Part shown: positions 1 through 9,166 of the stretch, piece after piece
Numbering within the stretch: position 1 is the first letter of the stretch
Layout of the letters: the number at the start of each line of letters is the position of its first letter
Assembly: GCF_019091455.1 (NCBI RefSeq)
Contig: NZ_JAGXJN010000004.1
Span: 62,001 to 126,000 of the forward strand
Origin: Chitinophaga sp. GbtcB8
GTDB taxonomy: Bacteria; Bacteroidota; Bacteroidia; Chitinophagales; Chitinophagaceae
Length of the DNA stretch: 64,000 nucleotides
Direction: 5' to 3'
The notes under the pieces: generated by a model
What the model was told of the DNA's origin: nothing
The model's input: the letters and a program-made list of their open reading frames with translations, nothing else
Database searches by the model: none
Translations under genes and position numbers: made by a program

Positions 1-103
1 CATTAGTATGGATTTTAGTTCGCTACTTTTTTAGAAAACGCAATATAAAGTTTATAATTTATTTTAACATCAATCTAACACTGAACTAACACGCTAAGCC
101 CCC
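1..103. other. AT-rich spacer downstream of bamA
   Basis: This is AT-rich DNA after the bamA stop codon. On the minus strand an ATG sits exactly at the window edge (positions 3-1) and could be the start of the next gene of the cluster. In Bacteroidota an OmpH/Skp chaperone gene often follows bamA, but nothing in the window can confirm that here. Confidence 0.3.
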
Positions 104-2839
104 TTATTCCGGCTCAAAGCCCAACATAAATGTGAATTTAGCCGCATCTTTTAACCCATTGCCGGGGGTCAAACGGTCAAAACCTATGCCATAGTCAAAT
201 CCAAGCAAACCAAACATGGGCAGGTAAAAACGCATACCCAAACCGGCGGAGCGGCGCAGGCGGAACGGGTTGTATTCATTAAAGTCCCGGTAACCGTTAG
301 CCGCTTCCAGGAACGCCAGGCCAAAGATGGTGGAGCTGGGGTTCAGGCTAAGCGGGTAACGCAGCTCCATTACATATTTGTTGAAGATGGTAAACCCTTC
401 ATAACCAACCGGCTGCCCGTTTTCCGGGTTCAGCTTCGGATTACTGGTATAATATACCGGGTAACCGCGCTGGGAAATAATGTCACGGTCATAGATCGCA
501 AAGTTGCTCAAACCATCACCACCCAATTCAAAGCGGCCAAAGGGCGACAGCGTGGTGCGGTTGTTATACCGGCTGATATAACCGAATTTGGCGGCCACCT
601 TCAGCACAAAGGATTTATTATCTGTGCCTTTAGGTTTGGTTAATGGTACATACCATTCTGCATTAAAGCGGTATTTCTGGTATTCTATGAAGTTGAACTG
701 GTCGGCAATGGATTCTTTGGTGTAATCCTTATCAGGATTGAACAAAGAGTAAGGCGGTGTGAACTGGCCGCTGATCAGGAAGTTGGAACCGCTCCTCGGG
801 AAGATCTGCTGATCCACAGAAGAACGTGCCAGCGTAAGCTTAAAGCTGATGTTGTTGGAAGTACCGTTAGAGAACCCGATGTTAAAATAATCGTAGTTCT
901 TCAGCTTATATTGCTGATAGTTCAGCGCATAAATAAGGGTAAAATAATCATCCGGCCATTTCAGCTGCTTACCCAGTGATACCGTGGCGCCCAGTACCTT
1001 AAAGTAGGTATCGTTGCCGGTGGTGGTACCATAAATATACTGGTTATATGCGCTGGGGTTCTGGTAGCTGTTATAAAAGTTTACAGAGAACTGGTTTTGC
1101 TTTTTACCGCCCAGCCAGGGTTCTGTAAATGAGAAGTTATAGGAGCGGTAAGCTTTACCGTTGGAGGATACACGTACGGATAATTTCTGACCATCACCAC
1201 TGGGTAAGGGATCCCAGGTCTCTTTCCGGAAAATGTTACGCAGGGAGAAGTTGTTGAACGTTACACCCAGGGTACCGGTTAAACCAATATAACCACCCCA
1301 GCCGGCCGACAGCTCTAGCTGGTCATTTGCTTTTTCTTCCACCGTATAGTCAATATCCACCGTACCATCCTGTACGTTAGGTACCGGAACAATACCTATT
1401 TTTTCCGGGTTAAAATAACCCAGGTTGGCAATCTGCCGCTGGGAACGCATCAGGTCCGCACGGCTGAATTTTTCACCGGGCAGCGTACGCAGCTCGCGGC
1501 GTATTACGTGTTCGTTCGTTTTATCGTTACCGGCTATACGTACTTCTTTAATGGTTGCCTGCGGGCCTTCTGTAATACGGATCTCGTAGTCAATGGTATC
1601 GCCATGGATGCCGGTTTCTACGGGCTCAATACGGAAGAACAGGTAACCATAGTCCATATACAGGCCGCTGATATCACCGCCTTCTGGCGACAATTGCTTA
1701 CCAATACGTTTTTCCAGCAGCTCCAGGTTATAGGTATCACCTTTTTTAATACCCAGCACACGGGTCAGCAGGGAATCGTTATAACGGGTATTGCCTTTCC
1801 AGGTAATATCGCCGAAATAGTATTTTCTGCCTTCCAGTATCTCCATGTCCACATTCAGGCCACCGGCCTTGGTTTTATAAGTGGTGTCATTTACGATCTG
1901 TGCATCGCGGTAGCCCTGGGAGTTATAATAAGAAATTACTTTTTCCTTGTCCTCTGCATATTTGGTTTCATTGAACTTGGCAGAAGTAAAGAGTTTAAAA
2001 CGGAAGTAGGGATCCAGCTCTTCCAGCGTACGGGAAGGTACCAGGAAGCCGAAGCTGCTCCAGTAATCAGATTGTACGTGGCTGGTATCCTGGTATATCT
2101 GTTCCTTATCGGGGTGCAGGGTAAAGCGGGTGCGTTCCCGGGTGCCCTTCATTTTTTTCTTGATCTTAGAATCGCTGATGTTGCTGTTATCTACGATGTT
2201 AATATCGTTGATCTTTACCTTGCCGCCTTTACTTACGGTGAAGATCACATCAGCAGCATTCACCTGCGAGGTATCCGCACGTTCTGTAACGGTAATGCCT
2301 ACGTTACGGAAGCCTTTTTCCTCATAATTCTTACGCACCACCGCAATGGTGTTCTGCTTCATGCTTTCCGTAATTACGCTTCCCTTACGCAGGCCGGACT
2401 TTTTGGCCATATCCTCTGCTTCGGATTTTTTGATACCGCGGAAAATGAAATTGGCCAAACGGGGGCGTTCGGTCAGGTTAATTTCCAGCCATATTTTTCC
2501 ATCATCTATCTTGGTAACGTAAATGGCTACGTTGGCAAACAGGCGCTGGCCCCACAGGGTTTGTATGGCCTTGGCAAACTGGTCGCCGCCGGGGTATACC
2601 ACCTTATCGCCTACATTCAGGCCGGATAGGGAGATAAGCAAGGCTTTATCCAGGAACTGTGTACCGGTAACCGCTATTTCTGCAATCTCGTACTGCTGAG
2701 GGTTTCCCAAAGCCGTGGGCAAATCTGGCTGTGTGGTTACAGGCACCGGCAGAGTATCCCTCTGCTGGGCGGATACACGAATCCCTGCACTGCAACATAA
2801 TGCGATGGCCAGTAGGCTCTTAGGAAATAATTTCTTCAT
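104..2839 (-). CDS. bamA: outer membrane protein assembly factor BamA
   Basis: BamA is the Omp85-family core of the beta-barrel assembly machinery in the outer membrane and folds and inserts outer-membrane barrels. The product has about 911 residues. It starts with a signal peptide (MKKLFPKSLLAIALCC, cleavage expected after VSA), followed by a POTRA-rich periplasmic half and a C-terminal 16-stranded barrel that ends in a typical outer-membrane signature (FTFMLGFEPE). The start at 2839 is chosen because an upstream in-frame ATG at 2869 would put ten charged residues in front of the signal peptide. With this start the gene still overlaps the 3' end of uppS by 20 bp, which implies translational coupling. 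The uppS-bamA order is common in Bacteroidota. Long open frames on the opposite strand are shadows. Confidence 0.95.
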   Translation of the reverse strand: MKKLFPKSLLAIALCCSAGIRVSAQQRDTLPVPVTTQPDLPTALGNPQQYEIAEIAVTGTQFLDKALLISLSGLNVGDKVVYPGGDQFAKAIQTLWGQRLFANVAIYVTKIDDGKIWLEINLTERPRLANFIFRGIKKSEAEDMAKKSGLRKGSVITESMKQNTIAVVRKNYEEKGFRNVGITVTERADTSQVNAADVIFTVSKGGKVKINDINIVDNSNISDSKIKKKMKGTRERTRFTLHPDKEQIYQDTSHVQSDYWSSFGFLVPSRTLEELDPYFRFKLFTSAKFNETKYAEDKEKVISYYNSQGYRDAQIVNDTTYKTKAGGLNVDMEILEGRKYYFGDITWKGNTRYNDSLLTRVLGIKKGDTYNLELLEKRIGKQLSPEGGDISGLYMDYGYLFFRIEPVETGIHGDTIDYEIRITEGPQATIKEVRIAGNDKTNEHVIRRELRTLPGEKFSRADLMRSQRQIANLGYFNPEKIGIVPVPNVQDGTVDIDYTVEEKANDQLELSAGWGGYIGLTGTLGVTFNNFSLRNIFRKETWDPLPSGDGQKLSVRVSSNGKAYRSYNFSFTEPWLGGKKQNQFSVNFYNSYQNPSAYNQYIYGTTTGNDTYFKVLGATVSLGKQLKWPDDYFTLIYALNYQQYKLKNYDYFNIGFSNGTSNNISFKLTLARSSVDQQIFPRSGSNFLISGQFTPPYSLFNPDKDYTKESIADQFNFIEYQKYRFNAEWYVPLTKPKGTDNKSFVLKVAAKFGYISRYNNRTTLSPFGRFELGGDGLSNFAIYDRDIISQRGYPVYYTSNPKLNPENGQPVGYEGFTIFNKYVMELRYPLSLNPSSTIFGLAFLEAANGYRDFNEYNPFRLRRSAGLGMRFYLPMFGLLGFDYGIGFDRLTPGNGLKDAAKFTFMLGFEPE

Positions 2840-3581
2840 TCTGCTGAATTTGTTCGCTTGTTTTGCCAAAACGCCGTTCTCTGGTTTGATAATTTAAGAT
2901 GGCCTCGTAAAGATTTTCTTTGCGGAAATCCGGCCAACGGGTGTCTGTGAAATATAGTTCCGCGTAAGCCAACTGGTATAATAAGAAATTACTGATCCTG
3001 CATTCCCCGCTGGTCCTGATCATCAGTTCCGGGTCTGGTAGCGTAGCAGTGCATAGGTATTTCTGCCATACATCCTGTGTAATATCGGTGGGGTTTAACT
3101 TTCCTGCCTGTACATCCTCGGCCATTTTTTTGGCGGCATTCACTATTTCCCAACGGGCGCTGTAGCTAAGGGCCATCACCAGGTTTAAGCCGGTGTTGCC
3201 GCTGGTAATGGCAATGGCTTCCTCCATCTCGCGCTGGCAATGCGGGGGCAACATGTTCATATCACCTATTACATGCAGCTTAATGTTATTTTTAGTGAGG
3301 GTATTCACTTCCTTACGGATGGTATTCACCAGCAGCTCCATAATGCCATTTACCTCATTCTCCGGGCGGTCCCAGTTTTCAGTAGAAAAGGCATAAAGGG
3401 TAAGGTACCCGATTCCCAGCTCAGCGGAGGCTTCAACAACGTTACGCACACTTTCCACTCCCTCGTGGTGCCCGTAAAGCCTGTCCTGCCCTTTTTCCTT
3501 AGCCCAACGGCCGTTGCCGTCCATAATAATAGCTATATGGCGCGGTAACCGTTGTAAGTCTAGTTTATCCTTCAAACTCAT
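2820..3581 (-). CDS. uppS: isoprenyl (undecaprenyl) diphosphate synthase
   Basis: This cis-prenyltransferase adds isopentenyl diphosphate units to farnesyl diphosphate to make undecaprenyl diphosphate, the lipid carrier for peptidoglycan and O-antigen. The catalytic motif IIMDGNGRW lies at residues 18-26, with the metal-binding Asp at 21. The conserved segments LTLYAFSTENW and, near the C terminus, RTSGECRISNFLLYQ and AELYFTDTRWPDF are all present. The length of 253 residues is normal. It is the first gene of a two-gene unit with bamA, and a good Bacteroidota promoter lies 59 bp upstream at 3640-3668. Confidence 0.97.
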   Translation of the reverse strand: MSLKDKLDLQRLPRHIAIIMDGNGRWAKEKGQDRLYGHHEGVESVRNVVEASAELGIGYLTLYAFSTENWDRPENEVNGIMELLVNTIRKEVNTLTKNNIKLHVIGDMNMLPPHCQREMEEAIAITSGNTGLNLVMALSYSARWEIVNAAKKMAEDVQAGKLNPTDITQDVWQKYLCTATLPDPELMIRTSGECRISNFLLYQLAYAELYFTDTRWPDFRKENLYEAILNYQTRERRFGKTSEQIQQNEEIIS

Positions 3582-3639
3582 GAGTGTTCAGGCGTATTAA
3601 AAAACAGAATAACAGATTTACTAAAAGTGTGCAAAGATA

Positions 3640-3668
3640 CAAAAATAGATATATGCCTATTGCGGCAA
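3640..3668 (-). promoter_or_regulatory. Bacteroidota-type promoter of uppS-bamA
   Basis: On the minus strand a TTG at 3668-3666 is followed by an 18-bp spacer and the -7 box TATTTTTG at 3647-3640. This matches the Bacteroidota consensus TTG-N19-TAnnTTTG. A second overlapping match, TATCTTTG, lies at 3639-3632. Transcription would begin near 3634, leaving a leader of about 50 nt before uppS. Confidence 0.55.
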
Positions 3669-3787
3669 AGTCTGACAGGTTGTTTTAACGTAGTTTTAAC
3701 AGCGAAAGTCCCTGCGGGTGGGCAGTTTGGGGAATGTGGCCTGTAACTTTCGGGGGATATCTGGCGTTTCATGGCCCCTCCCGGGGG

Positions 3788-3827
3788 TAAAAAATCTGCG
3801 GTTGGCGCCTTCCGGACTGCCAACCGC
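3788..3827 (-). terminator. intrinsic terminator after the DUF6089 gene
   Basis: A perfect 9-bp stem GCGGTTGGC / GCCAACCGC lies at 3798-3827. On the minus strand it is followed by AGATTTTTTACC. It sits just past the stop codon at 3845 and separates the DUF6089 gene from the uppS-bamA unit. Confidence 0.7.
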
Positions 3828-3844
3828 CTGCTGGCAACTGCCAG

Positions 3845-4711
3845 TTAGAATTTACATTCGTACTTGGTAAATAATATACTGATGGTGAACTCGATGGTCA
3901 CAAACTGGTCTTTATCCCGGCTGTTGCCCCGCTGGCGGCCAGGCACCCCAATCGGTTCGCCGGTGGCGTAGGAGCGGTCCTGCAGCAGGTAAGCCACGGT
4001 ATTATCCCCATTGACTTTGGGCGGGAATAACGCAGGGCCGGCGTAGGTTTTACTTACATCATCCAGGTAGTCTGTCCCGGTAAAACGGTATAACAGCTCC
4101 AGTCCGAGGTTCACACTACGGGATACATTATACTTAAAACCGCCGCCCACCACAAAAGCAGGGGCTACCAGGCTGTAAGGCTTGCGGTCCGGGTATTGGG
4201 CAGAGCCCTGCCCTTCAGTACGCAGGGGCTGTAAATAATATTTTTTACCATCCAGGTATGCGTAGGGATTGTAGTAGAAAATGCTGGCCCCACCGGTAAA
4301 ATAGGGGGAAAAACGGTAATTGTAGCTGCCCGGCTCAAAACGGAAAAAGTTAAAATCACCCTGCAGCGCCAGCTCAAAAATATCCGTATTAAAGCTCAGG
4401 TTCCGGCGGCGCTGGAACTCATTATCGTTATAGATATCGGAATATCCCAGCCGTGCATAACGGAGATGCGCCCGCACCCCGATATAATCGTTCATGTATT
4501 TACGGTAGAATACACCAATAGTAGGTTTTACGGTATTCAGGGCGCTGCTGGTATTCAGATCACCAAAATACTGGGCGCCTCCCACAGAAAAACCCAGCTC
4601 CCCTACATATTGCAGTTCATTTTGCGCCAAAGCAGGATATGCCAGCAGCATTCCCAGGGCAATAAGGCCGGAAGTAATGATTCGACGAAAATGAAAAATA
4701 GGTAGTTGCAT
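3845..4711 (-). CDS. DUF6089 family outer-membrane beta-barrel protein
   Basis: The product has 288 residues and a clear signal peptide with cleavage expected after YPALAQ. The motif GELGFSVGGAQYFGDLN, characteristic of the DUF6089 family, follows directly. The rest alternates polar and aromatic residues as in a small outer-membrane barrel (for example YSDIYNDNEFQRRRNLSF and LGLELLYRFTGTDYLDDVS) and ends in a short aromatic strand. Family members are common next to uppS, bamA and nadK in Bacteroidota and are presumed to be structural or assembly proteins of the outer membrane; no biochemical function is established. It is an independent unit with its own terminator and a TACATTTG box at 4782-4775. 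Confidence 0.85.
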   Translation of the reverse strand: MQLPIFHFRRIITSGLIALGMLLAYPALAQNELQYVGELGFSVGGAQYFGDLNTSSALNTVKPTIGVFYRKYMNDYIGVRAHLRYARLGYSDIYNDNEFQRRRNLSFNTDIFELALQGDFNFFRFEPGSYNYRFSPYFTGGASIFYYNPYAYLDGKKYYLQPLRTEGQGSAQYPDRKPYSLVAPAFVVGGGFKYNVSRSVNLGLELLYRFTGTDYLDDVSKTYAGPALFPPKVNGDNTVAYLLQDRSYATGEPIGVPGRQRGNSRDKDQFVTIEFTISILFTKYECKF

Positions 4712-4774
4712 AATTACGGTCCTACTTAAACGCGATTTTTCCTGCTTTTGGTATTAGTTATATTAAAAATTAAG

Positions 4775-4782
4775 CAAATGTA
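4775..4782 (-). promoter_or_regulatory. -7 promoter box upstream of the DUF6089 gene
   Basis: TACATTTG on the minus strand matches TAnnTTTG and lies 63 nt upstream of the start codon at 4711. No convincing TTG was found at the usual distance, so this call rests on the -7 box alone. Confidence 0.3.
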
Positions 4783-4809
4783 GGTAAAATGATTGATAGC
4801 CTTGTGTAG

Positions 4810-4935
4810 CCCATGGCCCATAGTCGATGATCCATGGCGTTTAGCGTGGTGCTCGGTAATACAAGTATATGAACTTAAATCTGTAACGAAAAATTTGCCC
4901 TGCGCAATTGCTATGGACTATGGACCATGGACCCA
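4810..4935. repeat. long imperfect hairpin, CCATGG/CCATAG word family
   Basis: The left arm (4810-4837) is made of variants of the word CCATGG, CCATAG and TCGATGATCCATGG. The right arm (4911-4935) carries the complementary words CTATGGACTATGGACCATGG. A unique centre of about 70 nt separates them. It fills the spacer between nadK and the DUF6089 gene. Two further members of the same word family are at 10264-10394 and 59189-59343. Confidence 0.65.
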
Positions 4936-4939
4936 AAAC

Positions 4940-5830
4940 CTACTTCAACCTGTTCCTGGTATCAATACCCCACAACAACTTATGCCGCAGAGTGTGCAGG
5001 AAATTACTGTCGTCCAGGCGTAACAGGCTGAGGGTGAAGGCTTCTTTTTTAACTGCCAGCTGCACGGTATTGTCAATGGTTTCCATACGGCTGTCCAGCG
5101 TACATAAAAAAAGATCGCTGCGGCCCTCTACCTCAAAAGAGATCACATTATTATCCGGTACCACTACCGGCCGTACATTCAGGTTATGGGGCGCTACCGG
5201 GGTAATTACAAAGCTGCCGGCTTCCGGGAACACTACCGGCCCGCCGCAGCTAAGGGAGTAACCGGTTGATCCTGTGGGGGTAGCCACGATCAATCCATCT
5301 GCCCAATACGTGTTCAGGAACTCCCCGTTCAGGTAAGTATGGATCTTTACCATGGCGGAGGTATCCTTTTTATGGATGGTAAAATCATTCAGCGCATAGG
5401 GTACATCGCCAAACAGCGGGATATTGCAATCCAGGTGCAGCAGGGTTCTTTTGTCTACCACGTAAGTGCGCTGCTGCAGGGCTTTTACGGCGGCATGAAT
5501 TTCTTCCTTACCAATGCTGGCCAAAAATCCCAGCCGGCCAAAGTTGATGCCCAGCACAGGAATGTTCTTATCCCGCACAAAACATACTGTATCCAGCAGG
5601 GTACCATCCCCGCCCAGGCTTACCAGGCAGTCAATGGTCATGCTATCCAGGTCACCTGCATGGGCAAACGTTTCCGGCTCACCTGCAAAAGGTATGTGCG
5701 GCTGCAGGCTGCGGTAAAATGGTTCATACATCACGGGGGTGATCTCCTGGCGCTGCAGCTCATCCAGCAACAACTTTATATTCCCCAGGTCGGCGGTAAT
5801 AAATCCACGGCTGTAAAGTGCAATTTGCAT
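4940..5830 (-). CDS. nadK: NAD kinase
   Basis: NAD kinase phosphorylates NAD to NADP in the cytoplasm. The GGDGT signature with the catalytic Asp is at residues 73-77, inside SLGGDGTLLDTV. The second family block, with YWADGLIVATPTGSTGYSLS followed by GGP, and the C-terminal block with APHNLNVRPVVVPD are intact. The length of 296 residues is typical. The gene belongs to the minus-strand envelope cluster but is flanked on both sides by long hairpin repeats, so it may be transcribed on its own. Confidence 0.96.
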   Translation of the reverse strand: MQIALYSRGFITADLGNIKLLLDELQRQEITPVMYEPFYRSLQPHIPFAGEPETFAHAGDLDSMTIDCLVSLGGDGTLLDTVCFVRDKNIPVLGINFGRLGFLASIGKEEIHAAVKALQQRTYVVDKRTLLHLDCNIPLFGDVPYALNDFTIHKKDTSAMVKIHTYLNGEFLNTYWADGLIVATPTGSTGYSLSCGGPVVFPEAGSFVITPVAPHNLNVRPVVVPDNNVISFEVEGRSDLFLCTLDSRMETIDNTVQLAVKKEAFTLSLLRLDDSNFLHTLRHKLLWGIDTRNRLK

Positions 5831-5838
5831 GTTTGAGA

Positions 5839-5893
5839 TAAGCTGTTGGCTGTTAGTTTTTAGCCATTAGCTAATTGCCAAAAACTAACGGCA
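5839..5893. repeat. imperfect hairpin, TTAGC word family
   Basis: The left arm (about 5840-5871) runs through AGCTGTTGGCTGTTAG and TTTTTAGCCATTAGC. The right arm carries GCTAATTGCCAAAAACTAACGGC. It fills the spacer between nadK and the next gene. Related elements lie at 9720-9796 and 36934-37001. Confidence 0.65.
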
Positions 5894-5900
5894 TGTTTAA

Positions 5901-7325
5901 CTACATATCAATTTTAGTGTGTAAAAATAGCCCTTTTTGCCCTAACTGGTTTATGCTGTACTCCAAACGTACACAGGTATCGTAAAAAGAAACAATGTCA
6001 AGCCCCATGCCGCAGGTATACAGCATTTTATTGTTTAAAAAACCGTTACCCGGAAACTGGCTGTAGGTATAACCTGCATCGCCATATGCTTTTAACAGCA
6101 GGCGTATAGGTATGGTGTTAAACTTTTGCGGGATCCAGGGCAGCTTTACATTAAAGCTGTACACTTCCTGGCGCAGGGTTGATTTTACTATAAAAAAGCT
6201 GGTGCCATCCACTACATAATATTCCAGACCGCGCAGGTAATCTTCCTGGTAACCCATGGCTTTCTGGTTCAGGTAAGGCTGGTCTGCCGGGAACTTAGCC
6301 TGCCCTCTTACGCCCAAAGCGCCATAGGTGCGGGGAAACAGCTGCCAGTATTTGGTAACCTTGGCCCTTATTTTCCAGTTATCAACATCATTAAAGGGTG
6401 CAAAGCCCAGCTTTTCTATTTCGCCCTGCAGGCTAATGCCTTTAAGCGGGTATATCCAGCTGTCGGCCTGCATATACGTAACACGGTACAGCAGGTCCAT
6501 ATACTGCACGCGGCGCCGGCCTGCTCTCATATAGTTGGGTGAATAACGGGCCACGGAATCGCTCACTTTTTCAGAATTATAGGTGAGGAACACCTGGTGG
6601 CGGGTATTAATGGCGCGCCGGTACGAATAGCTGAAGCCAAAGTTGAACATCTCCCTTAAAAATCTATTATTATCCTGCCGGTAAAAGTGCTGTTTGTTAT
6701 TGCTGGTACTGTCGTTCAGCTCACGGTTACGGCTATAGGCAAATGTGATCCCCAAGCCGTTATGAAAACTTTTATCCACATACGGCAGGCTGTAGGTAAA
6801 GGCCAGCTGCTGCGTGTATCCTATCTGCACTACACCTTCCAGGTCGTCATTACGGCCGGTAAGGTTGCTGTGAGAGCCTCTCAGGCCAATGTTCACACGG
6901 TCCAGGCTTTTGCCCTGCTCCACCCACCACTGGTTAAAGTTACGGTCGGCCAGCTTGAAAATGGGAAACGCCAGCAGGTACCAGCGTTCCCATACTTCAA
7001 ATACCAGGTCGGCTGAGTTACCTTCCCAGTTCTTTACATTGGCAATTACGGTAAGAAAAAGGGTGGTGTTCATGAGCTGACGGCGGCAGCTTTCCAGTGT
7101 TTGGGAAAGGTCTTTCAGGCGGATAGTATCACCAGGTACAGTAGTCAGCTCACGTACAATAAAAGGTGTTCTTGTTTTTTTGTTACCGGAAATGATCACA
7201 TTCCTTACTATGATGTAACTGGTATCTGATACCACTGCCAATGTTGGCGGGGCAGGCTTTTGCGCCCGGCAGGGCAATAGCAGTAGCAGGCAGTATATGC
7301 CTAACAGATAACAGAACTTGACCAT
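5901..7325 (-). CDS. BamA/TamA-family outer membrane protein with POTRA domain
   Basis: The product has about 474 residues. A signal peptide (MVKFCYLLGIYCLLLLLPCRAQ) is followed by at least one POTRA-like domain near residues 30-125 (NVIISGNKKTRTPFIVRELT). An Omp85-type barrel segment extends to the C terminus. The start at 7325 is chosen over an in-frame ATG at 7400 because the upstream 25 codons are read from the hairpin repeat at 7362-7458 and would precede the signal peptide. It resembles a short Omp85 protein rather than full BamA, which is encoded separately at 104-2839. A role in outer-membrane protein or lipid handling is inferred from the family only. Confidence 0.82.
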   Translation of the reverse strand: MVKFCYLLGIYCLLLLLPCRAQKPAPPTLAVVSDTSYIIVRNVIISGNKKTRTPFIVRELTTVPGDTIRLKDLSQTLESCRRQLMNTTLFLTVIANVKNWEGNSADLVFEVWERWYLLAFPIFKLADRNFNQWWVEQGKSLDRVNIGLRGSHSNLTGRNDDLEGVVQIGYTQQLAFTYSLPYVDKSFHNGLGITFAYSRNRELNDSTSNNKQHFYRQDNNRFLREMFNFGFSYSYRRAINTRHQVFLTYNSEKVSDSVARYSPNYMRAGRRRVQYMDLLYRVTYMQADSWIYPLKGISLQGEIEKLGFAPFNDVDNWKIRAKVTKYWQLFPRTYGALGVRGQAKFPADQPYLNQKAMGYQEDYLRGLEYYVVDGTSFFIVKSTLRQEVYSFNVKLPWIPQKFNTIPIRLLLKAYGDAGYTYSQFPGNGFLNNKMLYTCGMGLDIVSFYDTCVRLEYSINQLGQKGLFLHTKIDM

Positions 7326-7361
7326 GCAATGTAAAACTATAGCGGGCCGCAAGCTACAAAT

Positions 7362-7458
7362 AAATGCGGAATGCTTAATGCCGAATGCCATATACTCCAT
7401 ACCGCCACACTATACGCTGCCTTTAAGCGTTTAGCGTCCGGCATTATGCATTCAGCGT
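7362..7458. repeat. imperfect hairpin, AATGCTTAATGCCGAATGC word family
   Basis: The left arm (7362-7392) contains GCGGAATGCTTAATGCCG. The right arm (about 7421-7458) contains AAGCGTTTAGCGTCCGGC and ATTATGCATTCAGCG. Arms of the same wording recur at 46175-46282 and 63660-63733. It lies between the CBS gene and the Omp85-like gene. Confidence 0.65.
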
Positions 7459-7460
7459 AA

Positions 7461-8123
7461 TTAAATGCTGATGTAGTTCATGAACAGATCGTAATTCTTC
7501 TTGAGCGTATCCTCCTCGTCCTCCGCAGTAATGGTATATTTTACTACGTAATATTTAAAACGCTCAAAGGTAGCTACCAGGGGTTGCAGCTCCTGCCGGT
7601 TGGTCTTCAGCAGTACTTCCAGGCGGCCGGTAGCGGGGTTGGTAATGGTATTTACGCTCAGCAGGGTTACATCATTGGATTCTGCAATGCGGGCAATTTC
7701 GCTGAGACTGTAATCGCGGGGCTCTATTTCCAGCGACAGGATGCCGCCCGGTTCCTTTACCCCGTTATATTGGGCCAGTACGGCCAGCAGGTTATCTTTT
7801 GTAAGGATGCCTAAATATTCATTTTCTTTGCTGATAACCGGTAACGCACACATCTTCTGATCGTAAAAAACCTTCAGGGCTTCGTAAAAGTGTGCATTTT
7901 CCTGAATAGCATGGCGGGGCCCGTTGTACTCCATGTTCTCCAGCAGCGTCTCAGGATCTTCCAGATCCAGGATATCATCTTCCTCCACCATCGCCAGGTA
8001 TTTGTTTTCCAGCACCAGCGGCAGCTGTGTCAAATGATATTCATTCATGAGGCGCAACGCCCTGGATCCTGAATCCATTGGATGCAGCACCGGAACTGTT
8101 GATATGAGATCTCTCGCCAGCAT
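7461..8123 (-). CDS. CBS domain-containing protein
   Basis: The 220-residue cytoplasmic protein has two CBS motifs. The first is at about residues 1-60 (STVPVLHPMDSGSRALRLM, HLTQLPLV) and the second at about 75-125 (ENAHFYEALKVFYDQ, MCALPVISKENEYLGILT). A C-terminal ACT-like fold follows (LSLEIEPRDYSLSEIARIAE, DVTLLSVNT). CBS pairs usually bind adenosine nucleotides. In Bacteroidota this gene is regularly found near nadK and uppS, but its specific role is unknown. No catalytic domain is attached. The start is the first ATG and gives a complete first CBS motif. Confidence 0.85.
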   Translation of the reverse strand: MLARDLISTVPVLHPMDSGSRALRLMNEYHLTQLPLVLENKYLAMVEEDDILDLEDPETLLENMEYNGPRHAIQENAHFYEALKVFYDQKMCALPVISKENEYLGILTKDNLLAVLAQYNGVKEPGGILSLEIEPRDYSLSEIARIAESNDVTLLSVNTITNPATGRLEVLLKTNRQELQPLVATFERFKYYVVKYTITAEDEEDTLKKNYDLFMNYISI

Positions 8124-8330
8124 GATTAATAAGATTTAACGTATGATCAATATAACAAAGAATATTCCAAGTTTCACCAATATACCTTACCGTTAGGTGC
8201 GGTACAGCACTATAAAGATACGTTTAATCACAGCGTGGAGTTTGCAGAGGCAGAATAAAATTACGAACGGTTGATTACAGATGACGGATAAGCGGTGTTA
8301 CAGGATAGCTGATGAATAAAGGATAGTGAT

Positions 8331-9095
8331 TTACTTTTTCAGTTTATCCAGGAACGCGTGCAAGATCATGTTAAACTCACCAGGTACTTCCATCATGGGC
8401 GCATGACCGCACTTATCAATGAAATGTAATTCTGAATTCGGGATCAGCTTGTGAAATTCTTCACCAACCATCGGTGGCGTAATAGTATCATTTTGTCCCC
8501 ACACCAGCAAAGTCGGTATCTTAAGATCACTCAGCTCCTCCCCCAGGTTATGCCGGATGGCCGATTTAGCCAGGGCAATAATTTTGATCACTTTTAACCG
8601 GTTACCTACAATCTCAAATACTTCATCCACCAGCTCTTTGGTGGCCATAGCCGGGTCATAAAAGGTAAGCTCCGTTTTTTTACGGATATACTCATAATCG
8701 CCCCGCTTGGGATACGTTTCCCCCATACCGTTCTCAAACAGGCCGGAGCTGCCGGTAAGCGTAAGCGAGCTTACGGGCGCTTCAGGATGTTTTAGTAAAT
8801 ATACCAAAGCTACATGTCCGCCCAGGGAGTTGCCCAGCAGGTGCACATTCTCGTAGCCCCGTGCTTCAATGAATTTGTGTACATATTTAGCCAGTCCGCT
8901 TACCGTGGTTTCAAGGATATTCAGGTCAAACAAAGGCAACATAGGGATCACAACTTTGTTAGACAGCTTGAAATGGTCTAGCAGGTCTCTGAAATTACTC
9001 AACGCCCCAAATAATCCATGCAGCATTACCAGTGGTTCACCTTCTCCTTCCTCAATGTAATTAAACTTCCCCTGTGTTTTGATTTCGTAATCCAT
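8331..9095 (-). CDS. alpha/beta hydrolase
   Basis: This is an alpha/beta-hydrolase-fold enzyme of 254 residues. It has the oxyanion-hole segment MLHGLFGALSNF, the nucleophile elbow GNSLGG with Ser at about residue 90, an acid in VWGQNDTITPP and the catalytic His in DKCGHAPMMEVP. The substrate cannot be predicted. No signal peptide is visible, so it is probably cytoplasmic. The ATG at 9095 is preferred over a TTG two codons upstream. A near-match promoter box (TAnnTTTG with one mismatch) ends 3 nt before this ATG. Confidence 0.88.
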   Translation of the reverse strand: MDYEIKTQGKFNYIEEGEGEPLVMLHGLFGALSNFRDLLDHFKLSNKVVIPMLPLFDLNILETTVSGLAKYVHKFIEARGYENVHLLGNSLGGHVALVYLLKHPEAPVSSLTLTGSSGLFENGMGETYPKRGDYEYIRKKTELTFYDPAMATKELVDEVFEIVGNRLKVIKIIALAKSAIRHNLGEELSDLKIPTLLVWGQNDTITPPMVGEEFHKLIPNSELHFIDKCGHAPMMEVPGEFNMILHAFLDKLKK

Positions 9096-9166
9096 TGCCA
9101 AAGCTTGAAAGTCAATTTTGCGCTAAAATAATTCTTTTTATTAATTCAAATAATCTTTGAAGCGAG

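Noticed and set aside
1508..2629. Plus-strand open frame of 373 codons inside bamA
   Set aside because: It is antisense to a complete bamA and has no recognisable domain; it arises from codon bias.
3578..3823. Minus-strand 81-codon frame between uppS and the DUF6089 gene
   Set aside because: It contains the uppS promoter and a terminator, its composition is not protein-like, and no similarity is recognised.
8260..8330. Loose direct words (GGATAGCTGATG, GGATAGTGAT) before the hydrolase gene's stop codon
   Set aside because: They resemble a hairpin half-arm of the word families but no complementary arm was found, so no repeat is called.
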